Shown: positions 52,501-61,246, counted from the stretch's first letter. The stretch is DNA of 64,000 nt from Xanthobacter autotrophicus Py2 (GCA_000017645.1 CP000781.1:3769501-3833500); one strand, 5' to 3'. Notes: generated from the sequence alone by a model not told the origin. Numbers and translations are program-made.

Positions 52501-54005
52501 GCGGCGTCCAGCGCATCGCGCACCGCCGCCGGATCGGTCGCCGCCTGGCGCAACCGCGCGCCGGCCGCCGCCTCCTGCGCCGCCGGGTCGGACAGGCGAA
52601 AGTCGCGCCACGCCTGCGGCAACTGGGCAGCCCCCCGGCCGGCCGCGATGGCGCCGGCACCAGCCGCTCCGCCCACGAGATTTCCCGCCGTCTCGGCGAG
52701 GGGCTTCCACGGCTCGGGCACTACCTGACTGGCCATCTGGCCGCCGATGCCGGCAGCGGCACCCACCGCCGCGTTGGTGGCGACATCGCCCACCGAGGCA
52801 GAGCGGCCGAAAATGGAGCCGAGCGTGTTCATGGCGCCTTCGCCAACGATACCGGCCCGGTTGAGCGCTCCAAGGGCCGCTTCCGGGGCGATCATGCCGC
52901 CAGCACCGGCGCCAGCCGCGCGGGCAAGCTTCTCCGGAATGGTCGCGGCCTGCACCTTGGCGGGGTCGTTGACGCCCACCGCCTCACCAGCACCGGCCAG
53001 CCACCGGCTGGAGCCGGGAAGGTTGGTGCGCGCCTGCGGCAGCTCGGCTCCAGTCACGGCGTTGATACCCTGCGCGGCCTTGTTGGTGAGCCACGTCGCG
53101 GCGTCCACCGGCGCGCCGAGGGTGGAATAAATGGCGTCGTTGAGGCCGGCCGTGGCGTTGTTCCAGGGGCCGGACGGGGCGGGCTGGGCGGGCGGCTGCG
53201 CGTGATCTCCATCGAATTGGTCGAAGATGTTGGGCGCCGCCGCATTTGAAGAGGCCGGCGCATCGAATTGGTCAAAGATATTCGGCTGCTGTGCCTGCGG
53301 CGGCGCTGGCATGGACTGAACCGCACCATCTTGCCAGGGGCGGGCCTGTCCGCCGAACCGCGGGCGCGGCGGGATGGGGTCGGCTCCGGGGACCGGGCGG
53401 ATAGCATTTTCGATGGCCTGCACTCCTGCCGGCTTCGGCGGTTCGGGGGCATAAGCCGTGGCGCCACCTTCGCGCATCCGCTGGGCCCACGCCCGATCAG
53501 GCCCCTCGATACCGAAGCGCTCGCCACCGTAGGCCGAAACCTGCGGTCCGCCATTGAAGCCGACGGTGCCAGAAGCGTTTCCAGTGGCGAACTGGCCGAC
53601 GTTCGATCCCCCGAGTGCGTCACCGATCATGCCCGAATATCGGCCATTGACGGACGGGTCCGAGGCGTAGCGCTCGGCGCGCCGGTGGGTGACAGAAGGG
53701 AAGTAGCCACCGGTGAGCGTCTGCGCCAACGTCTGCCCACGCGCCGCGGCCCGGTTCATGATGGTCTCGATGAAGGCTTGCTGGGCCTGCGGCCCCTGCC
53801 CCCCGACCTCCGCCTGCGTCACGGCGGCGAGACGGGAGGCAACCGCCGGGTCCTGAAGCTCACGGGAGAAGACCGCCCGCGCCTGAGTGAGGGTCGGGAC
53901 CGGTTCGTGGCGTTGAGGCGTTGGTCCGAGAAGACGCATGGCGTAGCTCGGGCCGGCATCTGGAAGCGGAATGAGGTCGTTGAACTGATCGAAGATGTTC
54001 TGCAT
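49590..54005 (-). CDS. Large phage virion-like protein with SleB-like hydrolase N-terminus
   Basis: A 1471-residue protein. It starts with the motif NIFDQFND, which recurs as NIFDQFDAP and NIFDQFDGD near residues 240 and 260. Residues about 45-185 resemble a SleB-type cell-wall hydrolase (TQAEVGGQGPQAQQAFIETI, then NRAAARG), with Glu in the catalytic position. The remainder is a long Ala/Gly-rich, helix-forming protein resembling internal virion or ejection proteins. It overlaps the terminase-like gene downstream and shares one base with the gene upstream. Role in a virion is inferred. Confidence 0.72.
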   Translation of the reverse strand: MQNIFDQFNDLIPLPDAGPSYAMRLLGPTPQRHEPVPTLTQARAVFSRELQDPAVASRLAAVTQAEVGGQGPQAQQAFIETIMNRAAARGQTLAQTLTGGYFPSVTHRRAERYASDPSVNGRYSGMIGDALGGSNVGQFATGNASGTVGFNGGPQVSAYGGERFGIEGPDRAWAQRMREGGATAYAPEPPKPAGVQAIENAIRPVPGADPIPPRPRFGGQARPWQDGAVQSMPAPPQAQQPNIFDQFDAPASSNAAAPNIFDQFDGDHAQPPAQPAPSGPWNNATAGLNDAIYSTLGAPVDAATWLTNKAAQGINAVTGAELPQARTNLPGSSRWLAGAGEAVGVNDPAKVQAATIPEKLARAAGAGAGGMIAPEAALGALNRAGIVGEGAMNTLGSIFGRSASVGDVATNAAVGAAAGIGGQMASQVVPEPWKPLAETAGNLVGGAAGAGAIAAGRGAAQLPQAWRDFRLSDPAAQEAAAGARLRQAATDPAAVRDALDAAAASKTVGLPSEPGAVPRNLVAGSEPTTFQLTGDMGLGGLERASASQYPAEFMQRRADQNAARVGALEGIQPKGAPEQVVGVLRQNLAALDEATRQALTGATNAAREAAARLGGEVAPEAYGTGIRQNIMDAREVAKERERALWKAVDPAGTLALPAIETARTAAETQATMPASAKPMSGEEAAIFGMARRFGAAVAPFSEVTALRSRISDAMRQEMKDNGQTVQYARLARLRAAVERDLETAVLDQAEREAQGMASGAVSLEDTMFGRMQAVVGAPGDWPGPTPGATMRAGGTAAGAGPGRSDAVMNEAADIALGRKAPYRPPSFLKWIERNGGIRYDDNVAAALDAADRRHGNLLNRSGRSVDEWGVSIAERAGWADRPDQNEILDWIAEAANGREPDWWTALHASPERQDAARLADHLARIAAEEGISLRSRQAALDLLRRDAELYGLGPTDDLRAWARERTARYGTEAPAGGFGPSTPAMGRGAGAGASGFPGGSAEWTSGFSGSRGQARGQSGRSSGDQGFPGEGLVSPNFDEAALERLRAASEATKQRAQTFDAGRVGAVTRRSGASGPFQTEASVVPARFFLPGPRGYEAMQALRDAAPNALPQIRDYAIFTLRKAAESPLDGTLDPAKVQAWRQKHADALRAIPEVDRMLADPVQASETMARLAAERKAQLDAFEQGAVARLLRVEDPADVTRTIGGIFSRQDAVQQMNRLARETAGNEEARQGLRKAVADYVNLRFIGNTEGVTSGADMMRSDAFQQFLRQSAPALKTVLSGPEIMTLHAIAVDLKRSNRSVAAVKLPGQSNTVQDALAVGQAGGAQSWLSRLLSPGALASAGAAAGSMASGGLGAAAGAGGGAHLGRVIEAMRQAGLASVDDIVKDALLNPERGRALLAKVPDAPTRGQAISLARVYMRAAVQPGSDGENKAPQPQRGSAPRPPTPSPAGFLPPPAPGGGLAGRLLGVGP

Positions 54006-55165
54006 TACTGCCCTCCAAGGACGCGAGAGGCAGAGCCAGCCCCGTACTTGCGGTCGAAGTCCGCGGAGAGGCCGGGGTTGCTGCGCAGGAGGCTTGCTGC
54101 TGCGGGAGGAATTGCAGCCGACTGTGCAGGCCCGCCCTGGCCACTGGCCATCGGCGCGCCCGAAGCCTGAGCGCCGCCCGGAGCCCCGAAGTTCTGGCCC
54201 GCACCCGGCACCATCGCCCCCTGCGCCCGGAGCTTGGCGAGGCCGGTAGTAAGCGCATCCTTGAACTCGCCGAGCGCCGCCTTGTAGTCGTCCACACTCT
54301 GCGCGGCGCTGAGGCGGGCCATGGCCTGCTCGGCCTTCAGCCCCTCCACCTCCGTGATGGCACCGCCGCCCTTGAGCATCCCATAACCCTGCAGGAACAC
54401 CCCACCGCGAAGCTGGTCCATCTTGGCTTGTACGCGGGCGGCGTCAGCCGAGACGTTCGGCATGTGCGACGCCATCGGCCCCAGCATGTACGGCAGGTAT
54501 TGGTCGCTCGCGAGCGCGTCGATCTGGTCGCCGATCTGCTTTGCCATGCCCTCGGCGCCGGGCAACTGGGCTTGCGCCTGGCCCGCCGCCTTCCCGACCT
54601 CTCCGGCTGCCGCTTTGCCCGCCACGTTCTTCGGAATGGTGGTGATGGGCTGACGGGTGATTGAGTCCGTCAGGACGAAGTGCGTGCCGGCATCGCTCAC
54701 GATGGGCTTGTTCGACAGGCTGACGCCCGGTGGCGTCTGTGCCTGCCGTACCGTGCCGTTGCTACCCAACTGCAGCATCACGGGGTTGCCTTGCGCGTCC
54801 ACCCCGAATTGCGGCGTGAGCCCGTAGGTCGGGTGCCCATCCTTGTCCAGCCGCTGGCGCATGATGTCGATCTTCTGCCGCTCGAAGCCGTTCTGCGTCG
54901 CCTGCTGACCGAGCCTCATGAAGGTGCCGGCGCCCTCCAGGTCGCCATTCCCAAGCAATCGAGTTGCCAGCGACTGGTAGTTCGGCGTCGCTGTTGGGTT
55001 CGCCGCCATTTCCTCGCCCAGTGCCTTGCGACCGGTGAGGATGTCCTGTTCCCGGCGCGAGGCGCGGCCCTGGTCGAAGCTGCCCAGCAGCCTGTCGGCA
55101 TAGGATGCGATCTGGCCGCCCTGATTGACCTGGACAGGAATTGCGAACGAAGGAATGTCCCACAT
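54005..55165 (-). CDS. Phage virion-associated-like hypothetical protein
   Basis: A 386-residue, Ala/Gln/Gly-rich protein with extended helices (YQSLATRLLGNGDLEGAGTF, GAITEVEGLKAEQAMARLSA). No signal or known motif. Its stop and the next gene's start share one base (TAATG), so it is coupled to the 1471-residue protein. It probably acts with that protein, for example as an internal virion component, but this is inferred from position and composition. Confidence 0.65.
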   Translation of the reverse strand: MWDIPSFAIPVQVNQGGQIASYADRLLGSFDQGRASRREQDILTGRKALGEEMAANPTATPNYQSLATRLLGNGDLEGAGTFMRLGQQATQNGFERQKIDIMRQRLDKDGHPTYGLTPQFGVDAQGNPVMLQLGSNGTVRQAQTPPGVSLSNKPIVSDAGTHFVLTDSITRQPITTIPKNVAGKAAAGEVGKAAGQAQAQLPGAEGMAKQIGDQIDALASDQYLPYMLGPMASHMPNVSADAARVQAKMDQLRGGVFLQGYGMLKGGGAITEVEGLKAEQAMARLSAAQSVDDYKAALGEFKDALTTGLAKLRAQGAMVPGAGQNFGAPGGAQASGAPMASGQGGPAQSAAIPPAAASLLRSNPGLSADFDRKYGAGSASRVLGGQ

Positions 55166-55168
55166 GGA

Positions 55169-55357
55169 TCAGCCCTCCCGCTTGGTGGTGTGCTTCACGG
55201 CCGGCGGCGTCACGCCGGTGCGCTCGATGCGTTCCAGGATGGCGCGGCGGGCGAATTCGCTCAGCGACAGGTTTTCCCGCGCCGCTGCTTCGTTGATCGC
55301 CGCAGTGAACCCTTGAGGGCCACGCATGGTCATGAATTCAGGGTAACTCGCGATCAT
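55169..55357 (-). CDS. Small ribbon-helix-helix-type protein
   Basis: A 62-residue protein starting at an ATG with a GGAG ribosome site. The core QGFTAAINEAAARENLSLSE followed by FARRAILERIERTG has the spacing of a ribbon-helix-helix DNA-binding domain, as in Arc-type phage regulators. It lies four bases from the 386-residue protein gene and probably regulates this cluster. Confidence 0.7.
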   Translation of the reverse strand: MIASYPEFMTMRGPQGFTAAINEAAARENLSLSEFARRAILERIERTGVTPPAVKHTTKREG

Positions 55358-55491
55358 CTGCACATCTCCGTTTGTTGAAGAATACCGTAGATCACGAGAC
55401 GTGGTGACGATGCGTCTCACGATATTTGTTGATGTATTACATCTTCCGAGAGTCCACCGGAGTTCACTGAAGTTCACGAACGGTCGAAACA

Positions 55492-55905
55492 TCAATTTAA
55501 TTGAAGTTTCCGGGCAATTTCCGCTTCTTGCGCGCGCTCTCCTTCCGCGAAGCGCTTCCAGTGCTCGGCCTCGTGCTGCGACGTGGCGCATTGGTCCAGC
55601 AGGTAGGCATTGCGCCGGCCGAGGTCTTCCATGCACTCGTGATGAATATGGATCTGCTGCTGCAGCCGCTCGCGGTCGGCATTGAGCCCGTCCACCATCT
55701 GGCGCAGGGCATCGACCTGAGCGCCGAGGCTTTCGGCGGCGGTCTGGTACAGGTCGGCCAGCGCTGCGCGACCCTTCAACCGCTTCCGGGCACGGCGCCG
55801 ACGTTCGGCGCGGGCTGAAGGCTTCGGCGTCCCATGGCGGGCACTGGCCCAGTCCGCGACGGTGCGCAGGAGGGAAGCGAAAAGCGAGGTCTTGGTGGTG
55901 GTCAT
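55492..55905 (-). CDS. Coiled-coil phage hypothetical protein
   Basis: A 137-residue highly charged protein. A basic N-terminal part (RAERRRRARKRLKGRAALAD) is followed by a long alpha-helical, coiled-coil-like region (DALRQMVDGLNADRERLQQQ, CATSQHEAEHWKRFAEGER). No known domain. It may be a structural or DNA-associated phage protein. Confidence 0.6.
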   Translation of the reverse strand: MTTTKTSLFASLLRTVADWASARHGTPKPSARAERRRRARKRLKGRAALADLYQTAAESLGAQVDALRQMVDGLNADRERLQQQIHIHHECMEDLGRRNAYLLDQCATSQHEAEHWKRFAEGERAQEAEIARKLQLN

Positions 55906-55916
55906 GGCTCAGTCTC

Positions 55917-56945
55917 CTATGCTGTCGGCTTGCGAGTACGCCGATGGGTGTTCACCGTCTGCGGCGATACCCCGGCCCGCCTGGCAATCTCCCGGTCGGA
56001 CAGATCTGGATGGGTGTCCAACATGGACAGCACGTCGGCGCGCTTCTGCGCGTTGGTGCGGCGGGTGGCGGGCTGAGGGGCTGATGCAGCCTGCGAACCG
56101 TTGGGGGCGGTGCTTTCCTGCCCGGCGGCCTGAGCACTCGCCTTGAGGAAGGCGAAATCGGCCTCGAGGCGATCAAGAAACGGATCATCGCGCGGGGTGG
56201 GATCGATCCAGGTGCGCTCTTCCGTGTACCGCTTCCAGTCGAACCGCGCCTGCAGGTCATCCCAGGACGCCGCGGGCCGGCCGCTCTTCAGTTCGTCTTC
56301 CAGAAGCGTCACGCGGCATTCCACCTCGGCATAGTGGCTCCATTCGCCGGGGCGGCAGAACAAACCACGGTCCCAGCGCAGCCGGTCCCAGTCCTTCACC
56401 TCGGAAAGGGCCTCGGCGAGCGTGGCAGGCCATGGGTAAGCGCTGGTGACTACTTCGCGGATTGCCGGCGTGATGTCCTTGACGTTCCAGAAGTCGCTGG
56501 CCACGCCGTCCAGGGTTTTTGCAAAACGATGCAACGTGCCGGCATCGTCGGTCCATTGATCCCACGTTGCCAACGGCGCAATGGCGGCCTCCAGCAGCGC
56601 CTCGCGCTCGGTGCGGATGAATAGGGCGGCTTCCGATCCATAGGCGGCCAGCACCTCGGCGCGGCGCCGGGCGTCCCGCGCATTGCGTTCCGCCTGCTTC
56701 GCCGCCTCGCGGGCCTTATACCCCGGCTCCTTCGCCTCCATCGCGTCAGCAAAGTCGTCGAACCAACTGCGAGGTTTCGGCTGAGCCGGGGCGTCCAACT
56801 TGGACAAGGCGACCTTCAGCGTCATTCCGGCGGCCTTGGCGATGGCCTCGGCGCGGGAGTGGGCGGCAGCGCGCTCGCCCTCAGTCGCGCCGCCGGTCAT
56901 CAGGCCACGAACCTTTCGCAGCTTCTCGATATCGAGCGTCGCCAT
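55917..56945 (-). CDS. DUF2786-like phage protein with C-terminal HTH
   Basis: A 342-residue soluble protein. The N-terminus (LRKVRGLMTGGATEGERAAAHSRA) resembles DUF2786; the C-terminus has a winged helix-turn-helix (THPDLSDREIARRAGVSPQT), typical of phage regulators. The middle is a Trp-rich, charged region of unknown function. It stands between the coiled-coil gene and a divergent small gene, in the prophage cluster. Confidence 0.68.
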   Translation of the reverse strand: MATLDIEKLRKVRGLMTGGATEGERAAAHSRAEAIAKAAGMTLKVALSKLDAPAQPKPRSWFDDFADAMEAKEPGYKAREAAKQAERNARDARRRAEVLAAYGSEAALFIRTEREALLEAAIAPLATWDQWTDDAGTLHRFAKTLDGVASDFWNVKDITPAIREVVTSAYPWPATLAEALSEVKDWDRLRWDRGLFCRPGEWSHYAEVECRVTLLEDELKSGRPAASWDDLQARFDWKRYTEERTWIDPTPRDDPFLDRLEADFAFLKASAQAAGQESTAPNGSQAASAPQPATRRTNAQKRADVLSMLDTHPDLSDREIARRAGVSPQTVNTHRRTRKPTA

Positions 56946-57161
56946 CAGGGCCTCGCGGTGGTGGTGTTGGTGGGCACAGACCAATTCCTGTTGGTCCAAA
57001 TTGGACGCAGAGGCCGCGGCACGGATGTTGCTGGGTGGTGACGACAAATGACGACCACGGCCGCCTTCCCCGGAATTGTCACATCTCCCCCAAAGTAGGG
57101 GCGCGTTTCGCCGCCAGGATCGCGATGACGGGGGCGACCGTTCATGCAGGAGAACCGAACC

Positions 57162-57395
57162 ATGCAGTGCGCCGACATCCGCCCCATGCAGGTCGATGCC
57201 TTCCGGCCGGCCGTCGTCCTGGCTTCCCTCGATGAGGCGGTGGGCTTCCTGCGCACCCTGCCCATCGCCGAGCACACCGAGCCGCTGATCGACGTGATGG
57301 AGGCCGCGGATGAACCGGAGATGGAGCGCCGGGCCTGGCAGGCGTTCGAGACCTTCGCGTTCGCGATGCGGCTGCCGGTGCAACTGGTGAACTGA
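57162..57395 (+). CDS. Small hypothetical protein
   Basis: A 77-residue acidic protein starting at an ATG with a GGAG site (an in-frame ATG six codons earlier is possible). Helical (LASLDEAVGFLRTLPIAEHT, then PEMERRAWQAFETFAFAMRL), with no known domain. The only plus-strand gene in the right part of the prophage-like element, so it may be a regulator of the switch between the two directions. Confidence 0.5.
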   Translation: MQCADIRPMQVDAFRPAVVLASLDEAVGFLRTLPIAEHTEPLIDVMEAADEPEMERRAWQAFETFAFAMRLPVQLVN

Positions 57396-57530
57396 GTAGC
57401 GGGAGGCGTGCCGGAAATTCCCGGTGCGGACGCTATGGGAATTCCCACGTCGCCCGTCGTGGACGAGGTCGGAATATCGACCTCGGGAGGGGCCTCGAAG
57501 GCCGACACTTGCCACGATTTTGCCACGAAG

Positions 57531-57650
57531 CGTGACGCGTGACGCGTTGTGACGCGAAATCCGGTATAAGCCTCCGTCACGCGTGCGCGTGAAGTGCGCG
57601 CGTATAGAAGCTCATAATGCAAAAACGCGACACGGCGCGTCACGCGTCAC
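57531..57650. repeat. Cluster of GTGACGCG repeats (iteron-like)
   Basis: GTGACGCG occurs three times in direct orientation at 57532, 57539 and 57549, and its reverse complement CGCGTCAC twice at 57636 and 57643, with a partial copy near 57576. The cluster spans the gap at the 3' end of the primase gene and overlaps its last codons. Positions next to a replication primase suggest an origin or a repressor site. Confidence 0.85.
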
Positions 57651-59028
57651 GCCCCATCGCGGAATGCGCCTTGGGCAGCAATTGGATACCCTTGAAGCCT
57701 CTTCCGGAATGCTTTCGGATTGGCTCAAAACCCTTTCGCAGCATGGCTTCGTAGAAGGATTTTGCGGATCCAGCATCCTCGCCGGCACCGCGGGCATATT
57801 CCGTCCAGCTTTCAAAGAGGTCTGCCCGTCTGTCCCACATATCCGGCCGCTCACGCTCCACCCGGCACATTTCCTCGATCCACTGCCCGAGCAGGTCCTG
57901 GTCCGAGAAATAGGTTTGCGTGGCCTCGGTCACGCTGGCGGGGCGGACAAGGCCATTCTTCTGCCAGTCCAGGCACCCCTCGATCATCCAGCGCAGGATG
58001 CCGGGCCATTCCTCCTTCAGCTTCGCCTCGAGCTCCGGATCGGGCGTGGCCGGCTTGCGAGTGAAGGGCACGATGTTGAACCGGCGCCGGGCGGCGTCGT
58101 CCACGTTGCGGAGCGCGGGCTTGTGATTGCCGACGATGGTGAGCTTGAAGTTCGGCCGGAAGCTGAAGAAGTCCTGGCGCATGAACCGGGCCGTGATGGT
58201 GTCGCCGCCCGTCATCTGCTTGATCCGGCTCTCCGCCCAGGCTCGGCCTTCCTCGGTCTCGCTCGCGGTCACGAGACGGGCGCCGCGCAGCATGGCAAGA
58301 TCAGTGGGGTGCTTGTCGTTGTGCGAGGCCGTGAAGGTGTCCATGGCCGCGGTGGTGGCGTAGTCGGCCATGATGGCGGTCAGCACGTTCAGGAACACGC
58401 TCTTGCCGTTCCCGCCCGGTCCATAGACGAAGATCAGGGCATGCTCACGGGTGTCGCCGGTGAGACTGTAGCCGCACCATTGCTGCATGAACCGGATGGC
58501 CTCCGCATCGCCGCCGGTGGCTTCCTCGAGGAACTGCAGCCAGCGCCGGCACATGGCCTCGGCCGCCGGCGTGCAGCCCGCCAGCTTGGTGATGCCGTCC
58601 GCGGGATCGGCCGGGCGCAGGATGCCGGTGCGCAGGTCCACGGTGCCGCCGGGCGTGCCCAGCATGAACGGGTCACGGTCCCATGCATCCATCGTCACAG
58701 CGAAGGCGGGATCGGTGCGGGCGAACTTCTCCACGCCGGTGGCGAAGCTCGTCTTGCCCGTCACATACCGCACCTTGTCCGGCTCGCTCTCGGCGAGGTC
58801 GCGGGCGAGGTTCCGCGCCCAGTTGAAGGCGAGGCCGGTGCGGTTCCGCTGCCAGGCCGCGCCGGTCCATTCGAACCACGCTCCGGTGTCGTGGCAGAAG
58901 CGCAGCTTGTCCGCGAACAGCTCGGTGAAGCGGGCCGCGGCATTGTCCTCGGTGAGGAGGTCGTTGCAACGATAGTCCGCCACGTCGTCCGGGGTGAGGC
59001 GACGCGTCTCGAAGGCAGCATGTTCCAT
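57640..59028 (-). CDS. D5/P4-family phage primase-helicase
   Basis: A 462-residue replication protein of the phage/plasmid primase P4 family. The D5-type N-terminus is followed by the AAA helicase core with Walker A GPGGNGKSVFLN and further conserved motifs (LMLRGARLVTASETEEGRAW region, LTIVGNHKPALRN). In satellites such as P4, the alpha protein carries both primase and helicase and initiates replication at an iteron origin; a Toprim-type primase gene lies directly upstream here. The start ATG shares one base with that gene's stop. Confidence 0.9.
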   Translation of the reverse strand: MEHAAFETRRLTPDDVADYRCNDLLTEDNAAARFTELFADKLRFCHDTGAWFEWTGAAWQRNRTGLAFNWARNLARDLAESEPDKVRYVTGKTSFATGVEKFARTDPAFAVTMDAWDRDPFMLGTPGGTVDLRTGILRPADPADGITKLAGCTPAAEAMCRRWLQFLEEATGGDAEAIRFMQQWCGYSLTGDTREHALIFVYGPGGNGKSVFLNVLTAIMADYATTAAMDTFTASHNDKHPTDLAMLRGARLVTASETEEGRAWAESRIKQMTGGDTITARFMRQDFFSFRPNFKLTIVGNHKPALRNVDDAARRRFNIVPFTRKPATPDPELEAKLKEEWPGILRWMIEGCLDWQKNGLVRPASVTEATQTYFSDQDLLGQWIEEMCRVERERPDMWDRRADLFESWTEYARGAGEDAGSAKSFYEAMLRKGFEPIRKHSGRGFKGIQLLPKAHSAMGRDA

Positions 59029-59927
59029 CAGGTCGCCGCCTCCCTCAGAACGTCGTTCATGTCGCCGGCGATGCGGGGCTCCACCACGAACACCTCGCGG
59101 CCGGCCGCCAACCATCGGCGGGCGCACGTCTTCACCGCCTTCGCGTTGGCGCCGCTATCGTCAGTCTCGCCGAGGATCGTCAGGCGCGCGATGCCGGGCA
59201 GCACGGGGAAGAAGGCGATGGCGTCGGCCGAGCCGAGGGCCCATGCCGGAGCGAAGCCGAAGAGGCGGCCGGACATGGCCGTCTCGATGCCCTCGCCGAT
59301 GGTGAGGGTCGGGCCGTCGAGAGGATCGAGCTTGATCGCGGCGCCCTTCGCGCGCCCGAGCATGCGCCGGTCGATTTTCCGGCCATCCGGGGCGAGGAAG
59401 GTGCGGTGGATGCCGCACGACTCATCGGTGAGAATGTCCCGCATCAACGCCACCATGCCGGCATGGCGCGCCTCGCCGTAGCGCAGGCTGCCGTGGAAGC
59501 GCAGGACGGTGCGGGCGAGGTCCTCGCCGAGCGGCAGGGCCCGGCTCTCCAGGTAGGTTTCGACGACGCGGCCGCGCGGATCGACGCTCTTGCTCCAGAT
59601 GCCGAGCGCCCAGGTGGTGCGCTTGGCGGTGTCGGCCGCCGCCTCTTCGGCCGCGCGGGCGTTGGCCTCGCGGCGCTGCGCCATCTCCTCGCGGGTGGGC
59701 TTGTGGCGCCGCTCCGGCGGGGAGATGCCGAGCACGTCGCACACATGGTCCCGGCATTCCTTCCAGTCGTCGCCGCAGTGTGAGTGCACGAGGAAGCCGC
59801 CGGGCGCGCGGGGCGACGGCACAACGGCAAGGGAGCGGTCCTTTCGGCTGTGGCCGGGGCCGGGGGCGAGCACCTGGCGGCCGATCACTTCCCCGCCGAG
59901 GGCGCTGGCGATACTGCGGAGGTCCAT
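59028..59927 (-). CDS. Toprim-domain primase-like protein
   Basis: A 299-residue protein with a Toprim fold: the acidic segment LTIGEGIETAMSGRLFG and the second acidic site ILGETDDSGANAKAV form the metal pair. The N-terminal region (SHCGDDWKECRDHVCDVLG) may bind zinc. It supplies the primase half beside the helicase-type D5 gene. Start ATG at 59927, coupled to the upstream gene's stop by one base. Confidence 0.85.
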   Translation of the reverse strand: MDLRSIASALGGEVIGRQVLAPGPGHSRKDRSLAVVPSPRAPGGFLVHSHCGDDWKECRDHVCDVLGISPPERRHKPTREEMAQRREANARAAEEAAADTAKRTTWALGIWSKSVDPRGRVVETYLESRALPLGEDLARTVLRFHGSLRYGEARHAGMVALMRDILTDESCGIHRTFLAPDGRKIDRRMLGRAKGAAIKLDPLDGPTLTIGEGIETAMSGRLFGFAPAWALGSADAIAFFPVLPGIARLTILGETDDSGANAKAVKTCARRWLAAGREVFVVEPRIAGDMNDVLREAAT

Positions 59928-60169
59928 CACGCGGCGCCTCCATCATCGTCATCGTAGGAGGCGGCTTGCAACACGCTGTCCGACACCGCGACCTCAGGCG
60001 GCCGCAGGGCATCCGCCAGCACCTCAGCGGCGGCCTGGTCCTCACAGAAGGTGCGCTTGACGAATTTGCCGTGGCGCCGGTGCACGACGCACCATTGGCC
60101 GAAGTCCTGTTCGACCGTGAACGTCATGCCCGGGCCGCGCTCACCTGGGAACCGGAGGATATTGCTCAT
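59927..60169 (-). CDS. Small phage hypothetical protein
   Basis: An 80-residue protein (TVEQDFGQWCVVHRRHGKFV) with an acidic Asp-rich C-terminus. No known domain. Overlaps the Toprim gene downstream by one base and the next gene upstream by four bases. Confidence 0.6.
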   Translation of the reverse strand: MSNILRFPGERGPGMTFTVEQDFGQWCVVHRRHGKFVKRTFCEDQAAAEVLADALRPPEVAVSDSVLQAASYDDDDGGAA

Positions 60170-60549
60170 GCGGCACCTCCGAACGCTTCAACGGTGCTGC
60201 GCTCAACGCCGGCGAGCTGCGCGTTCTGTCGTCGGGCACGCTCGAAGAGAAAGGCGGCTTCTTCCTCGCTCACATTGTCTATGTCGGCGGCATTCTCCGC
60301 CGGGCCGAACACCAGGGCCCGGATGCGCACCGTGGGCGAGATTTTCCGCACCACCACGAACAGCCGTGAACCGGGAACGCTCCAGGCGCCAGGTAGGGCT
60401 CGGTTGAGGTCCACCTCGGCCACTGAGGCGAGGCGAAGGCGGTATTGCCGATCCGGCCGACGCTCGAAGAAGCGCCGGTCGGAAGCGATGGTGGCTTCAT
60501 TCTTGAGGGCGAGGCGCTCCAGGTGCTTCTTCTGCGCGCGGGTGCTCAT
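60166..60549 (-). CDS. Phage hypothetical protein
   Basis: A 127-residue soluble, basic N-terminal, acidic C-terminal protein. No recognised motif. It overlaps both neighbours by four bases, so it is part of the same transcript. Confidence 0.6.
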   Translation of the reverse strand: MSTRAQKKHLERLALKNEATIASDRRFFERRPDRQYRLRLASVAEVDLNRALPGAWSVPGSRLFVVVRKISPTVRIRALVFGPAENAADIDNVSEEEAAFLFERARRQNAQLAGVERSTVEAFGGAA

Positions 60550-60959
60550 GCGGCGCCCCCGTCGTCATCGGCCTGCCGACGCGCGGCAGCGATTGCAAAA
60601 CCGAGAGAACCTGCCTCGCCGAGGTGGGCCGTCATCTTCTTCATGGCCACGACCATGGAGAGCCGATATTCCTTCTCAGCCCATGCCGGCGCATGGCCTC
60701 GCTCGATTGCCCCTTCGATCAAGCCATAGGCCATGAAGTGCGGGGCGATGGTGACGATGCCGTCCGCAGTGGCGACCGTGTGAACGATCACCTGGCTGCG
60801 GATCCCGCGCATGATGGTGCGCCGAAGCTCGGCGGGCAGGCCGAGGCATGCGTGAAGATCATCCATCGCGTGCCAAGGAAAGTCGGTGCCGTCCGCCGGC
60901 GGGCGGAAGAGGCGCAGGCGCTGGCCGTTGCAGAGTGCTTCGTGGAGGACGGGGATCAT
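60546..60959 (-). CDS. Phage hypothetical protein
   Basis: A 137-residue soluble protein (PWHAMDDLHACLGLPAELRR, VIVHTVATADGIVTIAPHFM) with no known domain. The first part has a P22-antirepressor/KilA-N-like flavour (residues 20-60), but this is weak. Overlaps neighbours by four bases. Confidence 0.6.
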   Translation of the reverse strand: MIPVLHEALCNGQRLRLFRPPADGTDFPWHAMDDLHACLGLPAELRRTIMRGIRSQVIVHTVATADGIVTIAPHFMAYGLIEGAIERGHAPAWAEKEYRLSMVVAMKKMTAHLGEAGSLGFAIAAARRQADDDGGAA

Positions 60960-61246
60960 CGCCGCACCTCCTCGATTACTTCCACCGCAGAACGCAGCAC
61001 GTACCGGCCGTGCGAGCCGCCATAGGAGCCGCCGTGGTTCTCATCGATGGTCTCGACGGAGAAGCCGGCCTTGCGGAGCTTGAACACGTAATCGGACCAC
61101 CGCGGCGCCGGGCGCTCGATGGGGGTGCAGCCGGCTTCGCCCGCCTGCAGGAGTTGGTCGAGGGTCCAGGCCACGCGGCCCTTCACCGTGAGTGTGGCCC
61201 CTTCGGGGCCGTCCAGGCGGACCATGAGTCGGGTCACGTCAGCCAT
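60956..61246 (-). CDS. Phage hypothetical protein
   Basis: A 96-residue protein with a possible winged-helix plan (ATLTVKGRVAWTLDQLLQAG, then WSDYVFKLRKAGFSVETIDE). A GGAGG ribosome site precedes the ATG at 61246. Such proteins occur near replication genes of phages; function unknown. Confidence 0.62.
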   Translation of the reverse strand: MADVTRLMVRLDGPEGATLTVKGRVAWTLDQLLQAGEAGCTPIERPAPRWSDYVFKLRKAGFSVETIDENHGGSYGGSHGRYVLRSAVEVIEEVRR

